DNA from: Streptomyces xylophagus | GTDB taxonomy: Bacteria > Actinomycetota > Actinomycetes > Streptomycetales > Streptomycetaceae | Assembly: GCF_000716435.1 (NCBI RefSeq) | Contig: NZ_JNWO01000007.1 | Coordinates: forward strand, 124,001-188,000 | Length of the DNA stretch: 64,000 nt | Reading direction: 5' to 3' | Part shown: positions 25,718 through 35,223 of the stretch, in pieces | Layout of the letters: each line of letters opens with the position of its first letter | Position numbering within the stretch: the stretch's first letter is position 1 | Notes under the pieces: generated by a model | What the model was told of the DNA's origin: nothing | Databases searched by the model: none | The model's input: only the letters and a program-made list of their open reading frames with translations | Made by a program: the position numbers and the translations under genes

Positions 25718-27177
25718 GCGCCGACGTGAAGACGTACGCCGCGGTCGACCTCGGCGCGTCCAGTGGGCGTGTCATGGTCGGCCGTGTCGGGCCGGACTCC
25801 CTGGAGTTGACGGAGGCCCATCGCTTCCCCAACCGGCCCGTCCGCACTCCCGAGGGGCTGCGTTGGGACATCCTCGCGCTGTACGCGGGGGTCCTCGACG
25901 GGCTCCGGGCTGCGGGCGCGGCCACTGACGGGCACCTCGATTCCGTCGGCATCGACAGTTGGGCCGTGGACTACGGCCTGTTGGACGCGGACGGGGCACT
26001 GCTGGGCAATCCCGTGCACTATCGGGACGCCCGCACGGAGGGGGTCGCCGAGAAGGTGTGGGCGACCGTCCCCGCGGCCGAGTTGTACGCGTCGACCGGG
26101 TTGCAGTACGCGCCCTTCAACACGTTGTACCAGCTCGCGGCGGCCCGTGATTCGGCCCAACTGGCGCATGCCGAGCGGCTTTTGCTCGTTCCCGATCTGC
26201 TGTCGTACTGGCTCACGGGCTTGCAGGGCACCGAGCTGACGAACGCCTCCACCACCCAACTCATCGAGCCCCGGACGCGCGACTGGTCGTACGACATCGC
26301 CTCGCGGCTCGGCATCGACCTCGGGCTGTTCGCGCCCTTGCGGCAGCCGGGTGATCCGGCGGGGGTGCTGCGGGCCGAGGTGGTGGAGGAGACCGGGCTG
26401 CGGGGGCCCGTGGCGGTCACCGTGGTCGGGTCGCACGACACCGCGTCCGCTGTCGCCGCCGTCCCGGCCGTGGCGGAGCGGTTCGCCTATATCTGCACCG
26501 GTACGTGGTCCCTGGCCGGTGTGGAGCTGGCTGCTCCTGTGCTCAGCGAGGCGAGCCGGGGTGCCAACTTCACCAATGAGTTGGGGCTCGACGGTACGGT
26601 CCGCTATCTGCGGAACATCATGGGGCTGTGGCTGCTTCAGGAGTGTGTACGGGCCTGGGGGGAGCCCGAGTTGGGTGACCTGCTGCGCGGGGCGGCCCGG
26701 GTGCCGGCGCTGCGGTCGGTCGTGGATACGGGTGACGCGGCGTTTCTGGCGCCGGGGCGGATGCCGGAGCGGATCGCCGACGCGTGTCGTCGTTCCGGGC
26801 AGCCGGTGCCGGAGTCCCGGGCGGAGATCACGCGGTGCATTCTCGACTCGCTCGCGCTCGCCCATCGGCGTGCGGTCGTCGACGCCCAGGCTCTCGCCGA
26901 CCATCCGGTCGACGTCGTGCACATCGTCGGGGGCGGTACCCGCAACGCGCTGCTGTGCCAACTCACCGCCGACGCCTGTGGGTTGCCGGTGGTGGCGGGT
27001 CCGACAGAGGCCGCCGCCCTCGGTAATGTGCTCGTCCAGGCCCGGGCCCACGGGCTCGTCGGTGACCTGGCCGGTATGCGAGGACTCCTCGCCCGTACGC
27101 AACCGTCCACCCGCTATGAACCGCAGGGCGACACCGCCCGGTGGCGGGCGGTGGAGGCTCGGCTCGCCGCGCGGTGA
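25714..27177 (+). CDS. rhaB: L-rhamnulokinase
   Basis: A 487-residue FGGY-family carbohydrate kinase. The N-terminal phosphate-binding motif AVDLGASSGRV (residues 10-20), SWAVDYGLL and YRDARTEG match rhamnulokinases; the C-terminal ATP-binding motif VDVVHIVGGGTRNALLCQLTAD and CICTGTWSLAG-like YICTGTWSL are also present. It phosphorylates L-rhamnulose to L-rhamnulose-1-phosphate, the substrate of RhaE. The GTG start overlaps the rhaE stop (GTGA), so translation is coupled. Length agrees with the family (about 485 residues). Confidence 0.93.
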   Translation: MSADVKTYAAVDLGASSGRVMVGRVGPDSLELTEAHRFPNRPVRTPEGLRWDILALYAGVLDGLRAAGAATDGHLDSVGIDSWAVDYGLLDADGALLGNPVHYRDARTEGVAEKVWATVPAAELYASTGLQYAPFNTLYQLAAARDSAQLAHAERLLLVPDLLSYWLTGLQGTELTNASTTQLIEPRTRDWSYDIASRLGIDLGLFAPLRQPGDPAGVLRAEVVEETGLRGPVAVTVVGSHDTASAVAAVPAVAERFAYICTGTWSLAGVELAAPVLSEASRGANFTNELGLDGTVRYLRNIMGLWLLQECVRAWGEPELGDLLRGAARVPALRSVVDTGDAAFLAPGRMPERIADACRRSGQPVPESRAEITRCILDSLALAHRRAVVDAQALADHPVDVVHIVGGGTRNALLCQLTADACGLPVVAGPTEAAALGNVLVQARAHGLVGDLAGMRGLLARTQPSTRYEPQGDTARWRAVEARLAAR

Positions 27178-27250
27178 GCCGGGGGCTCCCCCAGAGCTTG
27201 CCCTCCGGCTACGCTGCACTCATCCGATGATCGACCACTAAGGAGCCGCG

Positions 27251-28030
27251 ATGCGTGTCGCCCTGTTCCTGACTTGCGTCAACGACACGCTCTATCCCGA
27301 CACCGGGCGCGCCGTGGTGAAACTGCTGACCAGACTGGGCGTCGAGGTCGATTTCCCGATGGCCCAGACATGCTGTGGACAGGCGCACTACAACACCGGC
27401 TACCGCCATGAGGCCGAGCCGCTGGCCCGGCATTTCTCCGATGTCTTCGGGGAGTACGAGGCGATCGTCACGCCGTCCGGGTCGTGCGGGGCGATGGTGC
27501 GGGAGCTGTATCCGCGGATGGGGGAACGGGCGCGAGCCGAGGGGCGCGGGGACACTCTCGCGGCCACGCTGGCTCCGGTGGTGCCGAAGACGTACGAGCT
27601 CACCGAGTTCCTCGTGGACGTGCTCGGGGTGACGGATGTCGGTGCCTACTATCCGCACAAGGTGACCTATCACCCCACCTGCCACGGGCTGCGCAGTCTC
27701 GGGCTCGGCGACCGGCCCCTGAAGCTCCTCCAGGCAGTCAAGGGGCTGGAGTTGGTCGAGTTGCCCGGCGCCGACGAGTGCTGTGGGTTCGGCGGGACGT
27801 TCGCCGTGAAGAACGCCGATGTCTCCGCGGCGATGGGTACCGACAAGGTGCGCAACGCCGAGTCGACGGGCGCCGAAGTGCTGTGCGCGGCGGACAACTC
27901 CTGCCTGATGCACATCGGGGGCACGATGACGCGGCTCCACACCGAGATGCGGCCGGTGCACATCGCGGAGATCCTGGCCGCCACGGAAGCCTCCGCCGAA
28001 GTCTCCACCGAAGAGGAGCCGAGCGCATGA
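27251..28030 (+). CDS. lutA: L-lactate utilisation (Fe-S)-binding subunit
   Basis: A 259-residue protein with two CCG (cysteine-rich) domains: ...CVNDTLYP...TCCGQAHYN (near residues 10-45) and CHGL...ECCGFGGTF (about 140-185), as in LutA/YkgE and heterodisulfide-reductase subunits. With LutB and LutC it forms the iron-sulfur L-lactate dehydrogenase that oxidises L-lactate to pyruvate. A strong AAGGAG lies 5 nt before the ATG. The 73-bp gap from rhaB contains no obvious terminator, so it is likely part of the rhamnose operon. It overlaps lutB by 4 bp. Confidence 0.92.
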   Translation: MRVALFLTCVNDTLYPDTGRAVVKLLTRLGVEVDFPMAQTCCGQAHYNTGYRHEAEPLARHFSDVFGEYEAIVTPSGSCGAMVRELYPRMGERARAEGRGDTLAATLAPVVPKTYELTEFLVDVLGVTDVGAYYPHKVTYHPTCHGLRSLGLGDRPLKLLQAVKGLELVELPGADECCGFGGTFAVKNADVSAAMGTDKVRNAESTGAEVLCAADNSCLMHIGGTMTRLHTEMRPVHIAEILAATEASAEVSTEEEPSA

Positions 28031-29514
28031 GCGGCACGTTCGTCGGAATGCCCGCGTTCCCGGCCTTCCCGGTGGCCGCGCACGAGGCCGTCAACGACCA
28101 GACCCTGCGCGGAAATCTGCGCCACGCCACCCACACGATCCGCGCCAAGCGGGCCAAGGCCGTGGCGGAACTGTCCGACTGGGCCGCCCTCCGCGAGGCC
28201 GGCAAGCAGATCAAGGACCACACCCTCCGCCATCTCGACCGGTATCTCCTCCAGTTGGAGGAGTCGGTGACGGCGGCCGGCGGCATCGTCCACTGGGCCG
28301 CCGACGCGGACGAGGCCAACCTGATCGTCACTCAACTCGTCAAGGAGACGGGCGAGTCGGAGGTCGTCAAGGTCAAGTCGATGGCCACACAGGAGATCGG
28401 GCTCAACGAGGCCCTGGAGGCGGCGGGCATCCGCGCCTACGAGACCGATCTCGCCGAGCTGATCGTGCAGTTGGGCAAGGACCGCCCCTCGCACATCCTG
28501 GTCCCCGCGATCCACCGCAACCGCGGCGAGATCCGCGAGATCTTCGCCCGCGAGATGAGCGAGTGGGGCCGCCCGGCACCGGACGGGCTGACCGACACGC
28601 CCGCCGAACTCGCCGAGGCCGCTCGTCTGCACCTGCGCGAGAAGTTCCTGCGCGCCAAGGTCGGCGTCTCCGGCGCCAACTTCATGGTCGCCGACACCGG
28701 CACCCTCGTCGTCGTCGAGTCGGAGGGCAACGGCCGGATGTGCCTCACCCTCCCCGAGACGCTGATCTCGGTCGTGGGCATCGAGAAGATCGTGCCGACC
28801 TGGCAGGACCTGGAGGTGTTCCTGCAGACCCTCCCCCGCTCCTCGACGGCCGAGCGCATGAACCCGTACACCTCCACCTGGACCGGCACCACCGACGGCG
28901 ACGGCCCGCGCGCATTCCACCTGGTCCTGCTCGACAACGGCCGCACCGACACCCTCGCCGACGAGGTCGGCCGCCAGGCCCTGCGCTGCATCCGCTGCTC
29001 GGCCTGCCTGAACGTCTGCCCGGTGTACGAGCGGGCCGGCGGCCACGCCTATGGCTCGGTCTACCCGGGCCCGATCGGCGCCATCCTCAGCCCCCAACTC
29101 CGGGGCACCGCAAGCGAGATCGACGCCTCGCTGCCGTACGCCTCGTCGCTGTGCGGTGCCTGCTACGAGGTGTGCCCGGTCGCCATCGACATCCCCGAGG
29201 TGCTGGTGCATCTGCGGGAGCGGGTGGTGGAGGGCGGGCCGGTGACCCGTGAGGGCAACAAGGTCGTCCTGCAACCCGCCAAGGGGCATGCGGCCGAGCG
29301 GGCGGCGATGCGAGCGGCCCGCTGGACGTTCACCCACCCGGGCGCCCTGCGCACCGGCCAACGACTCGCCTCACGCACCCGGCGCTTCCACCCACGGACA
29401 CTGCCCGGCCCCGGCAAGGCGTGGAGCGGCACCAGGGATCTGCCGACCGTTCCTGCGGAGCCTTTCCGCGACTGGTGGCAGCGCACGCACGGCGGAAAGG
29501 ACGGCGCGAAGTGA
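28027..29514 (+). CDS. lutB: L-lactate utilisation iron-sulfur oxidoreductase subunit
   Basis: A 495-residue LutB/YkgF family protein. A LUD-type N-terminal domain (about residues 60-300) precedes two 4Fe-4S clusters, CIRCSACLNVCPVY and CGACYEVCPVAID (about 320-395), and a C-terminal helical tail. It provides electron transfer in the LutABC complex. I place the start at 28027, where ATG overlaps the lutA stop (ATGA); upstream extension of the open frame runs inside lutA and is not coding. Its 3' end overlaps lutC by 4 bp. Confidence 0.92.
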   Translation: MSGTFVGMPAFPAFPVAAHEAVNDQTLRGNLRHATHTIRAKRAKAVAELSDWAALREAGKQIKDHTLRHLDRYLLQLEESVTAAGGIVHWAADADEANLIVTQLVKETGESEVVKVKSMATQEIGLNEALEAAGIRAYETDLAELIVQLGKDRPSHILVPAIHRNRGEIREIFAREMSEWGRPAPDGLTDTPAELAEAARLHLREKFLRAKVGVSGANFMVADTGTLVVVESEGNGRMCLTLPETLISVVGIEKIVPTWQDLEVFLQTLPRSSTAERMNPYTSTWTGTTDGDGPRAFHLVLLDNGRTDTLADEVGRQALRCIRCSACLNVCPVYERAGGHAYGSVYPGPIGAILSPQLRGTASEIDASLPYASSLCGACYEVCPVAIDIPEVLVHLRERVVEGGPVTREGNKVVLQPAKGHAAERAAMRAARWTFTHPGALRTGQRLASRTRRFHPRTLPGPGKAWSGTRDLPTVPAEPFRDWWQRTHGGKDGAK

Positions 29515-30179
29515 GCAGCAGGGAACGGATTCTGGGCCGCGTGGAGCGCGCGCTCGCGGACGTGCCGCAGGACGACACGCCTTACGAGCAGGCAGTCCAG
29601 CGCGACTATCTGCGCGAGCACGGGAACCGGAGTGCCGCCGAGACGGTGGACCTGCTCGCCGAGAACCTGGCGGACTATCGAGCGCTCGTGCACCGGTGCA
29701 CGGAGGCCGAACTGGCCGCTGTGATCGCCGGGTTGCTCGCCGAGCGGGGTTCCAGGTCGGTCGTCGTACCGCCGGGTCTTGAGCCTTCCTGGCTGGCCGC
29801 GACCGACGTGGAGCAGATCGCGGACCGGGCCGAGAACACCCCGCACGAGCTGGACCGGGTCGACAGTGTGGTCACGGCGTGCGCGGTGGCCGCCGCCGAG
29901 ACCGGGACCATCGTCCTGGACGGTGGCCCGGACCAGGGCCGTCGCCGGATCACGCTCGTCCCCGACCACCACATCTGTGTCGTGCGGGTGCCGGACCAGG
30001 TGGTGTCCTCCGTGCCCCAGGCCCTCCAACGCCTCGATCCCGCACGGCCGTTGACCTGGATCTCGGGTCCGTCGGCGACCAGTGACATCGAGCTGGACCG
30101 GGTCGAGGGGGTGCACGGTCCACGCACCCTGGAGGTGGTGCTGGTGAGCGATCAGGCGAGCGGGGCGGTCAACTCGTAA
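29511..30179 (+). CDS. lutC: L-lactate utilisation protein C (LUD domain)
   Basis: A 222-residue LUD-domain protein like LutC/YkgG. Recognisable segments are VTACAVAAAETGTIVLDGG and RRITLVPDHHICVVRVPDQVV, followed by TWISGPSATSDIELDRVEGVHGPRTLEVVLV, the family C-terminal signature. It completes LutABC. The GTG start at 29511 overlaps the lutB stop codon and has AAAGGA about 10 nt upstream. Its last 28 bp overlap the convergent GH78 gene, an arrangement that places the secreted rhamnosidase head-on at the end of the catabolic operon. Confidence 0.92.
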   Translation: MSSRERILGRVERALADVPQDDTPYEQAVQRDYLREHGNRSAAETVDLLAENLADYRALVHRCTEAELAAVIAGLLAERGSRSVVVPPGLEPSWLAATDVEQIADRAENTPHELDRVDSVVTACAVAAAETGTIVLDGGPDQGRRRITLVPDHHICVVRVPDQVVSSVPQALQRLDPARPLTWISGPSATSDIELDRVEGVHGPRTLEVVLVSDQASGAVNS

Positions 30180-33100
30180 CTCCCCGAGGAGAGTTCGAAG
30201 GACGCGGTGCCGTCCGCGCAGCCGAGGAGTTCGACGCCCGGCGCCTCGGCGAGTGGTCTTCCGTCCTCGTGGACGGTGGACGGGTCGGTGGCGGGGACGC
30301 GCAGGGTCGCCGTGCTGTTCGCGGGGACCACCGCCCGGTACGTCAACTTCCCGTCCCGCGCGGTCCATTCGCTGACGATCTCACCGTAGGGCGAGACGTG
30401 CGAGCCGCGCACGTGCGTGATCCTTCCGGTCGGGTCGACGTGCGGCCGGAGGAAGAAGTGCTTGAAGCCCGGGTGGTCGGGGTCCTTGGCGATGCCGGCC
30501 ATGCTCTCGTACATCCACTCCATGATCGCGCCGTATGCGTAATGGTTGAAGGAGTTCATGTCGACCGGCCCGAAACCGTGCTCTGTCGAGTACGAGTTCC
30601 AGCGCTCCCAGACCGTGGTGGCGCCGTTGGCCACCGAGTACAGCCAGGACGGCATCGCGTTCTGGTGGAGGAGCCGGTACGCGAGGTCGACGCGGCCCTC
30701 GTCGGTGAGGACGGGGGCGATGACGTTCACGCCGAGGAAGCCCACGGAGAGGGTGTTCTCCGCGTACTCCACGCGGGTGCTGTCGGGGTGGGCCGCCTTG
30801 TAGGCCGGGCTGTTGCCGATGTTGTCGGCGAGCAGGGTGACCAGGTGGCGATGCTGGAACTCCGTGTCGTAGAAGCCGAGTTTGAGGATCCAGAGCAGGG
30901 CGGTCTGGGTGTCGTCCTCGGTCTTGCCCGTGGTGTTGCCGGGGGTGTGGGGTGGTGGGTCGCCGAGGCTCGAGCGGACCGTCAGTTGTCCGGTGAGGGC
31001 GTCGGTGGCGAGGTACTTGGTGAGGAAGGCTCGTTTGATGTGGGTGAACAGCCGCTCGTAGGTGGCTGTTTCGGCGGTGCGGCCGGTGGCGCGGGCCATG
31101 TCGGCCATGAGGCGGGCGGTGTAGCCGTAGTAGACGTCGCTGATGAGCTGGGTGCTGGTGATCTGGAAGGCGAGCCAGTCGCCGAAGACCGCGCCCTGGC
31201 CGGCGTAGGTGTCGCCGGAGTGCTGTCGGATCCAGTCGAGGTACTTGGTCATCGCCGCCCAACTGCGGTCGATGATCGTGGTGTCGCCGGACATCTGCCA
31301 CACCGTCCACGGCACGACCACCCCGCAGTCCGCCCAGCCGCTCGCGGGAAGCGGCTGGCCGTAGCGGTGGCCGGGGGCGACCCAGGGGAACTGCGCTTCC
31401 CCAGCGCCGTAGTTGTGCTGCGAGTCGATCAGGGTGTCCTGGAAGTGGCTGAGGAAGGAGACCGAATCGGTGTTGTACAGGCCGGTGTGGGAGAAGAGCT
31501 GGGTGTCGCCGGTCCAGCCGAGGCGTTCGTCGCGCTGGGGGCAGTCGGTGGGGATCCACAGGTAGTTGCCGCGCTGGCCCCAACGGACGTTGCTGATCAG
31601 CTGGTTGACGGCGGTGTCGTCGGTGGTGACGGCGCCGATGTCGCGGAGGGCGGAGGTGGCCATGCGGCCCGTGAGGTCGACGAGGGTCACGGTCCCGGTC
31701 GTGGTGACGGAGACGTACCGGAAGCCGTAGAAGGTCAGCGAGTCCTGGTGGGTCTCGCCGGCGGGGTCGCCCTTGAGGACGTAGGTGCTGGTGGCCTCGG
31801 CGGTGCGCAGGTTCGCGCGGTAGACCGAGCCGGCGGGTCCGTCGGCGCCCGCGCTGTCGTCGTTGAGTATCTCCCCCGGTTTGAAGGCGACTTGGGCGCC
31901 CGGCGTGCCGCGCAGGGTGTAGCGGGGCACGCCGACCAGGTTCTGGCCGAGGTCGATGACGGCGGTGTCGCCGGGGTGCAGGGTGACGGAGACGGTGGCC
32001 GCCCGCTCGGGATCGGTCACCGTGCGGACGGGGTCGACGACGATACGGCCCCTGCCGTTCGCGCTGCTCTCCTGGTCCGCTACTCCCGTGTAGACGGTGA
32101 CGGACTGCGGCCGGCGGTCCCACTCGGGCACCAGGCGGGCGCTCTCGCCGGGGTAGGCCACCAACTGGGCGTCGGGGAACGGGTCTTGTGCCTCGACGGC
32201 AGACCAGGCCGAGGCGTCGTAGCCGTTCGCCGTCCAGCCGGGGAGTTCCCTGCGGGCGTCGTAGAACTGGCCGTCGTAGATGTCGTCGGCGCGGTAGGGA
32301 CCGGTGTCGGTGGCTCGCCAGTCGTCGCCGGGAGCGGTGACGATCGTCTGCGTGGAGCCGTCGGCGTACCGGATCAGGAGTTTCGCCTTGAGGGCGAGGG
32401 AGTTGCCCTCCTCCGACCAGTAGGCGCTGTTCTCGGAGATGCGGCTGTTGTACCAGCCATTGCCGAGCACGGCCGCGAGGGTGACCTGTGACGGGTCCGC
32501 GAGCAGGTCCGTAACGTCGTAGGTGAAGTAGTTGACGGTGGTGTCGTAGTTGGTCCAGCCGGGGGTCAGCAACTCGTAGGTCATGCCGTTGCCCTGCGGC
32601 ACGGAGACACGCCGGCCGTTGACGTAGGCGTCGTACACGCCGAGTGCGGACACATACAGGCGGGCCTCGGTCACCTGGTCGCCCGTGAGTGGTGTCTGGT
32701 GGCGCAGGAGGGGTGCGCCGGGGGTGTTCGGCCGCTTGCCTGCCATGGCGATCCACTGGGCGCCGTCCCAGCCGGTGACTCCGTCGGTGCTGAGCAGGCC
32801 GGTCTCGAAGAAGGCGGTCGGGTCGGCGTGGACGGCTCGGCCGTGCTCGTCCCACACCGTCACCGTCCAGTGGTAGCGGGTCGAGGCGCGCAGTTCGGGG
32901 CCGGAGTACCGCACCGCGACCGAGTCCGCCGAGTCGACACGGCCGCTGTCCCAGACGTCGGCCCGGCCGTGGGCCAGGTGCTGGGGCGAGGAGGCGATCC
33001 GGATCCGGTACGCCGTCTGGCGTCGGCCCCGCGCGGCGGACGCCATGCGCCAGCCGAATCGCGGGTGTGCCGCGTCCGTGCCGAGGGGGTCGGTGCGGTG

Positions 33101-33262
33101 TTCCACGGTCAGGCCCGACACCGTGGTGCGGGCCGATGTCGTTCCTCCGGCGTCGTTCGCTCCCGCCATCGCCGCGGGGACGACGCTCAGGGCCGCCGTG
33201 GTGAGCAACGTGCGGCGGCGCAGCCTTGCGGCGCGGGCCGCTGCGTCGACTCCGTCGTTCAT
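30152..33262 (-). CDS. secreted GH78 alpha-L-rhamnosidase
   Basis: A 1036-residue GH78 enzyme. RRRTLLTTAALSVVPAAMAGA at the N-terminus (after about residue 14) is a signal resembling a Tat/Sec export sequence. N-terminal beta-sandwich domains (about 45-480) lead to the (alpha/alpha)6 barrel, where DCPQRDERLGWTGD carries the acidic pair Asp578/Glu579 of which the Glu matches the known general acid. It releases terminal alpha-L-rhamnose from glycosides or pectic/gum side chains outside the cell. The ATG at 33262 is preferred over an in-frame start at 33313 because GGGA lies 8 nt upstream and the signal peptide then begins correctly. The enzyme supplies substrate to the RhaSTPQ importer. Confidence 0.92.
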   Translation of the reverse strand: MNDGVDAAARAARLRRRTLLTTAALSVVPAAMAGANDAGGTTSARTTVSGLTVEHRTDPLGTDAAHPRFGWRMASAARGRRQTAYRIRIASSPQHLAHGRADVWDSGRVDSADSVAVRYSGPELRASTRYHWTVTVWDEHGRAVHADPTAFFETGLLSTDGVTGWDGAQWIAMAGKRPNTPGAPLLRHQTPLTGDQVTEARLYVSALGVYDAYVNGRRVSVPQGNGMTYELLTPGWTNYDTTVNYFTYDVTDLLADPSQVTLAAVLGNGWYNSRISENSAYWSEEGNSLALKAKLLIRYADGSTQTIVTAPGDDWRATDTGPYRADDIYDGQFYDARRELPGWTANGYDASAWSAVEAQDPFPDAQLVAYPGESARLVPEWDRRPQSVTVYTGVADQESSANGRGRIVVDPVRTVTDPERAATVSVTLHPGDTAVIDLGQNLVGVPRYTLRGTPGAQVAFKPGEILNDDSAGADGPAGSVYRANLRTAEATSTYVLKGDPAGETHQDSLTFYGFRYVSVTTTGTVTLVDLTGRMATSALRDIGAVTTDDTAVNQLISNVRWGQRGNYLWIPTDCPQRDERLGWTGDTQLFSHTGLYNTDSVSFLSHFQDTLIDSQHNYGAGEAQFPWVAPGHRYGQPLPASGWADCGVVVPWTVWQMSGDTTIIDRSWAAMTKYLDWIRQHSGDTYAGQGAVFGDWLAFQITSTQLISDVYYGYTARLMADMARATGRTAETATYERLFTHIKRAFLTKYLATDALTGQLTVRSSLGDPPPHTPGNTTGKTEDDTQTALLWILKLGFYDTEFQHRHLVTLLADNIGNSPAYKAAHPDSTRVEYAENTLSVGFLGVNVIAPVLTDEGRVDLAYRLLHQNAMPSWLYSVANGATTVWERWNSYSTEHGFGPVDMNSFNHYAYGAIMEWMYESMAGIAKDPDHPGFKHFFLRPHVDPTGRITHVRGSHVSPYGEIVSEWTARDGKLTYRAVVPANSTATLRVPATDPSTVHEDGRPLAEAPGVELLGCADGTASFELSSGSYELTAPLA

Positions 33263-33424
33263 GCCGCTGTCCCTTCGGCTGTCGTACGGGCCGTCCGAGA
33301 GGTGGAGTTGCATCGGTGAGGTCGAGAGGTGCGTCGCATCATTTCAGGGTCGGCATGCGCGCGTCACCAACCGGTGGGACGCCGTTGAAGGGCGGTGCCG
33401 GACCGGTGCCGTTAGCGTGAGGAC

Positions 33425-34579
33425 ATGATCCGGTTCGAGCAGGTCAGCAAGCGGTATCCGGACGGTACGACGGCCGTGGACGGACTGTCCTTCGAGGTGA
33501 ACGAGGGTGAACTCGTCACGCTCGTGGGCCCGTCCGGGTGCGGCAAGACGACGACCATGATGATGGTCAACCGGCTCATCGAACCCACGTCCGGGCGGAT
33601 CCTCGTGAACGGCGAGGACATCGCCGGCGTCGACCCGGTGCGGCTGCGCCGCCGTATCGGATACGTCATCCAGCAGGTGGGCCTCTTCCCGCACCGCACG
33701 GTCCTCGACAACACGGCGACCGTGCCGTCCCTGGTCGGCTGGAAGCGGACGAAGGCGCGGGCCCGGGCCGCCGAGCTGCTCGATCTGGTGGGCCTGGACC
33801 CGAAGACGTACGGCCCGCGTTATCCGGACCAGTTGTCGGGCGGACAGCGGCAGCGCGTCGGGGTGGCGCGGGCGCTGGCCGCCGATCCGCCGGTGCTGCT
33901 GATGGACGAACCGTTCGGCGCGGTCGACCCCGTGGTGCGGGAGCAGTTGCAGGACGAGTTCCTGCGGATGCAGGCCACCGTGCGCAAGACGGTGCTGCTG
34001 GTCACGCACGACATCGAGGAGGCGGTACGGCTCGGCGACCGGATCGCCGTGTACGGGCAGGGGCGGATCGAGCAGTACGACACACCCGGCGCGGTGCTCG
34101 GCACTCCGGCGACGCCGTATGTCGCGTCGTTCGTGGGCGCGGACCGGGGTCTGAAGCGGCTGTCGGTCACGGCGATCGAGCCCGACGACCTCGAACAGCC
34201 ACCGGTCGCCCGTCTCGACGAGCCTGCTCAGCGGGCCGCCGACCGGTTGCGGACGGAGGGCGCGCGGTGGGCGGTGGTCCTCGACGAGCAGGGTGAACTG
34301 CAGGGCTGGGTCAAGGCCGACGAACTCACGGCCGACGGCACGGTCGGCGAACGCGCCCACCGGATGAACGCCTGGGTCCCGGTCGGCGCCCCCTTGAAGC
34401 AGGCGTTCGGCGTGATGCTCCAGCACGACGCCGGGTGGGTCGCCGTACTGGACGGAGCCCGCTTCCTCGGCGTGCTGACCCCGGCGAAACTGCACGAGGC
34501 GTTGCGGCGCTCCGTGGACGCGGACGCCCTCGGAGTGCCGCGCGGACAGGTGGACTTCGACTCGGTGGCGGACGCGTGA
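33425..34579 (+). CDS. osmoprotectant/glycine-betaine ABC transporter ATPase with CBS domains
   Basis: A 384-residue ABC ATPase of the OpuCA/ProV type. Walker A GPSGCGKTT (35-43), Q-loop VIQQVGLFPH, signature LSGGQRQRVGVARALA and Walker B LLMDEPFGAVD are all present. The last 130 residues contain tandem CBS-like motifs (WAVVLDEQGELQGWV, DAGWVAVLDGARFLGVL), which in relatives sense ionic strength or c-di-AMP. It must work with two permeases and a binding protein, which here lie 1.6 kb away on the opposite strand, separated by an unrelated gene. ATG has GAGG only 3 nt upstream, and a TAGCGT -10-like box ends 5 nt before it, so a leaderless transcript is possible. Confidence 0.88.
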   Translation: MIRFEQVSKRYPDGTTAVDGLSFEVNEGELVTLVGPSGCGKTTTMMMVNRLIEPTSGRILVNGEDIAGVDPVRLRRRIGYVIQQVGLFPHRTVLDNTATVPSLVGWKRTKARARAAELLDLVGLDPKTYGPRYPDQLSGGQRQRVGVARALAADPPVLLMDEPFGAVDPVVREQLQDEFLRMQATVRKTVLLVTHDIEEAVRLGDRIAVYGQGRIEQYDTPGAVLGTPATPYVASFVGADRGLKRLSVTAIEPDDLEQPPVARLDEPAQRAADRLRTEGARWAVVLDEQGELQGWVKADELTADGTVGERAHRMNAWVPVGAPLKQAFGVMLQHDAGWVAVLDGARFLGVLTPAKLHEALRRSVDADALGVPRGQVDFDSVADA

Positions 34580-34604
34580 GGGTCGGTTCCCGGCCCAGAA
34601 GGGC

Positions 34605-35183
34605 TCAGGAGTAGGTGATGGGACAGCCCTGTCGCAGCGAGTGCTGGGCGGCTCGCAGGTACAGGGCCACGTAGAAGGCCGTGTCCAGATCCTCGCTCCA
34701 GCGGCCGGGGCGGGCAGCGGCCAGTTCCTCCGCCTCACCTTCCAGGAACCAGAAGGTGAGCGCGAGGTTCTCGGTCGCCTCCGGTACCTCGGCGGGCAGC
34801 TCCAGGGCCGCCGCCAGGCGTTCGGCCAGGGCGAGCACCTGGGGCGCTCCCGCGATCACCGTCTCGTCCGCGTACGCGGAGCCGATCGGCAGCCGTATCT
34901 CCGCGTCCAGCGAGACCGGCACCAGGACCGTCCAGTCGCCGATCAACTCACGCTCCTCAGGCGTCAGTTGAGCACGGCAGAGCGCGTCGAAACCCTTCAT
35001 GGACGGGCTCAGTTTCTCCTCGAAGCCCAAGGCCCCCTCCCGCTCCGGCGCAGCTGCATAGAGCGGCAGCCCGCGTCGGGCCAATTCCGCGTCGAGCCCC
35101 TTGGCGATCGCCCCCATTCCCCCTTCCCCCGTGTCCTCACGCAGCCACTCTCCAACACCGACATCGATCAGATAGACACCCAT
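34605..35183 (-). CDS. hypothetical protein
   Basis: A 192-residue acidic protein that I do not recognise. It has no signal peptide or membrane helix. The C-terminal half is helical and rich in Glu and Ala (ALELPAEVPEATENLALTFWFLEGEAEELAAARPGRW in pieces), and the N-terminus MGVYLIDVGVGEWLRE is compact and hydrophobic. It sits between the osmoprotectant ATPase and the binding-protein gene, ending 26 bp from the former and starting 41 bp from the latter's stop. It may be an insertion that split the transporter operon; nothing in the sequence ties it to osmotic stress. Confidence 0.6.
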   Translation of the reverse strand: MGVYLIDVGVGEWLREDTGEGGMGAIAKGLDAELARRGLPLYAAAPEREGALGFEEKLSPSMKGFDALCRAQLTPEERELIGDWTVLVPVSLDAEIRLPIGSAYADETVIAGAPQVLALAERLAAALELPAEVPEATENLALTFWFLEGEAEELAAARPGRWSEDLDTAFYVALYLRAAQHSLRQGCPITYS

Positions 35184-35223
35184 GCCCGAAAGCTACAACC
35201 CGCCACTGACAACGGCCCGAACC

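Noticed and set aside
27181..27192. GGGGG ct CCCCC before lutA as a terminator separating rhaB from lutA
   Set aside because: A 5-bp stem with a 2-nt loop is too weak and has no T-run.
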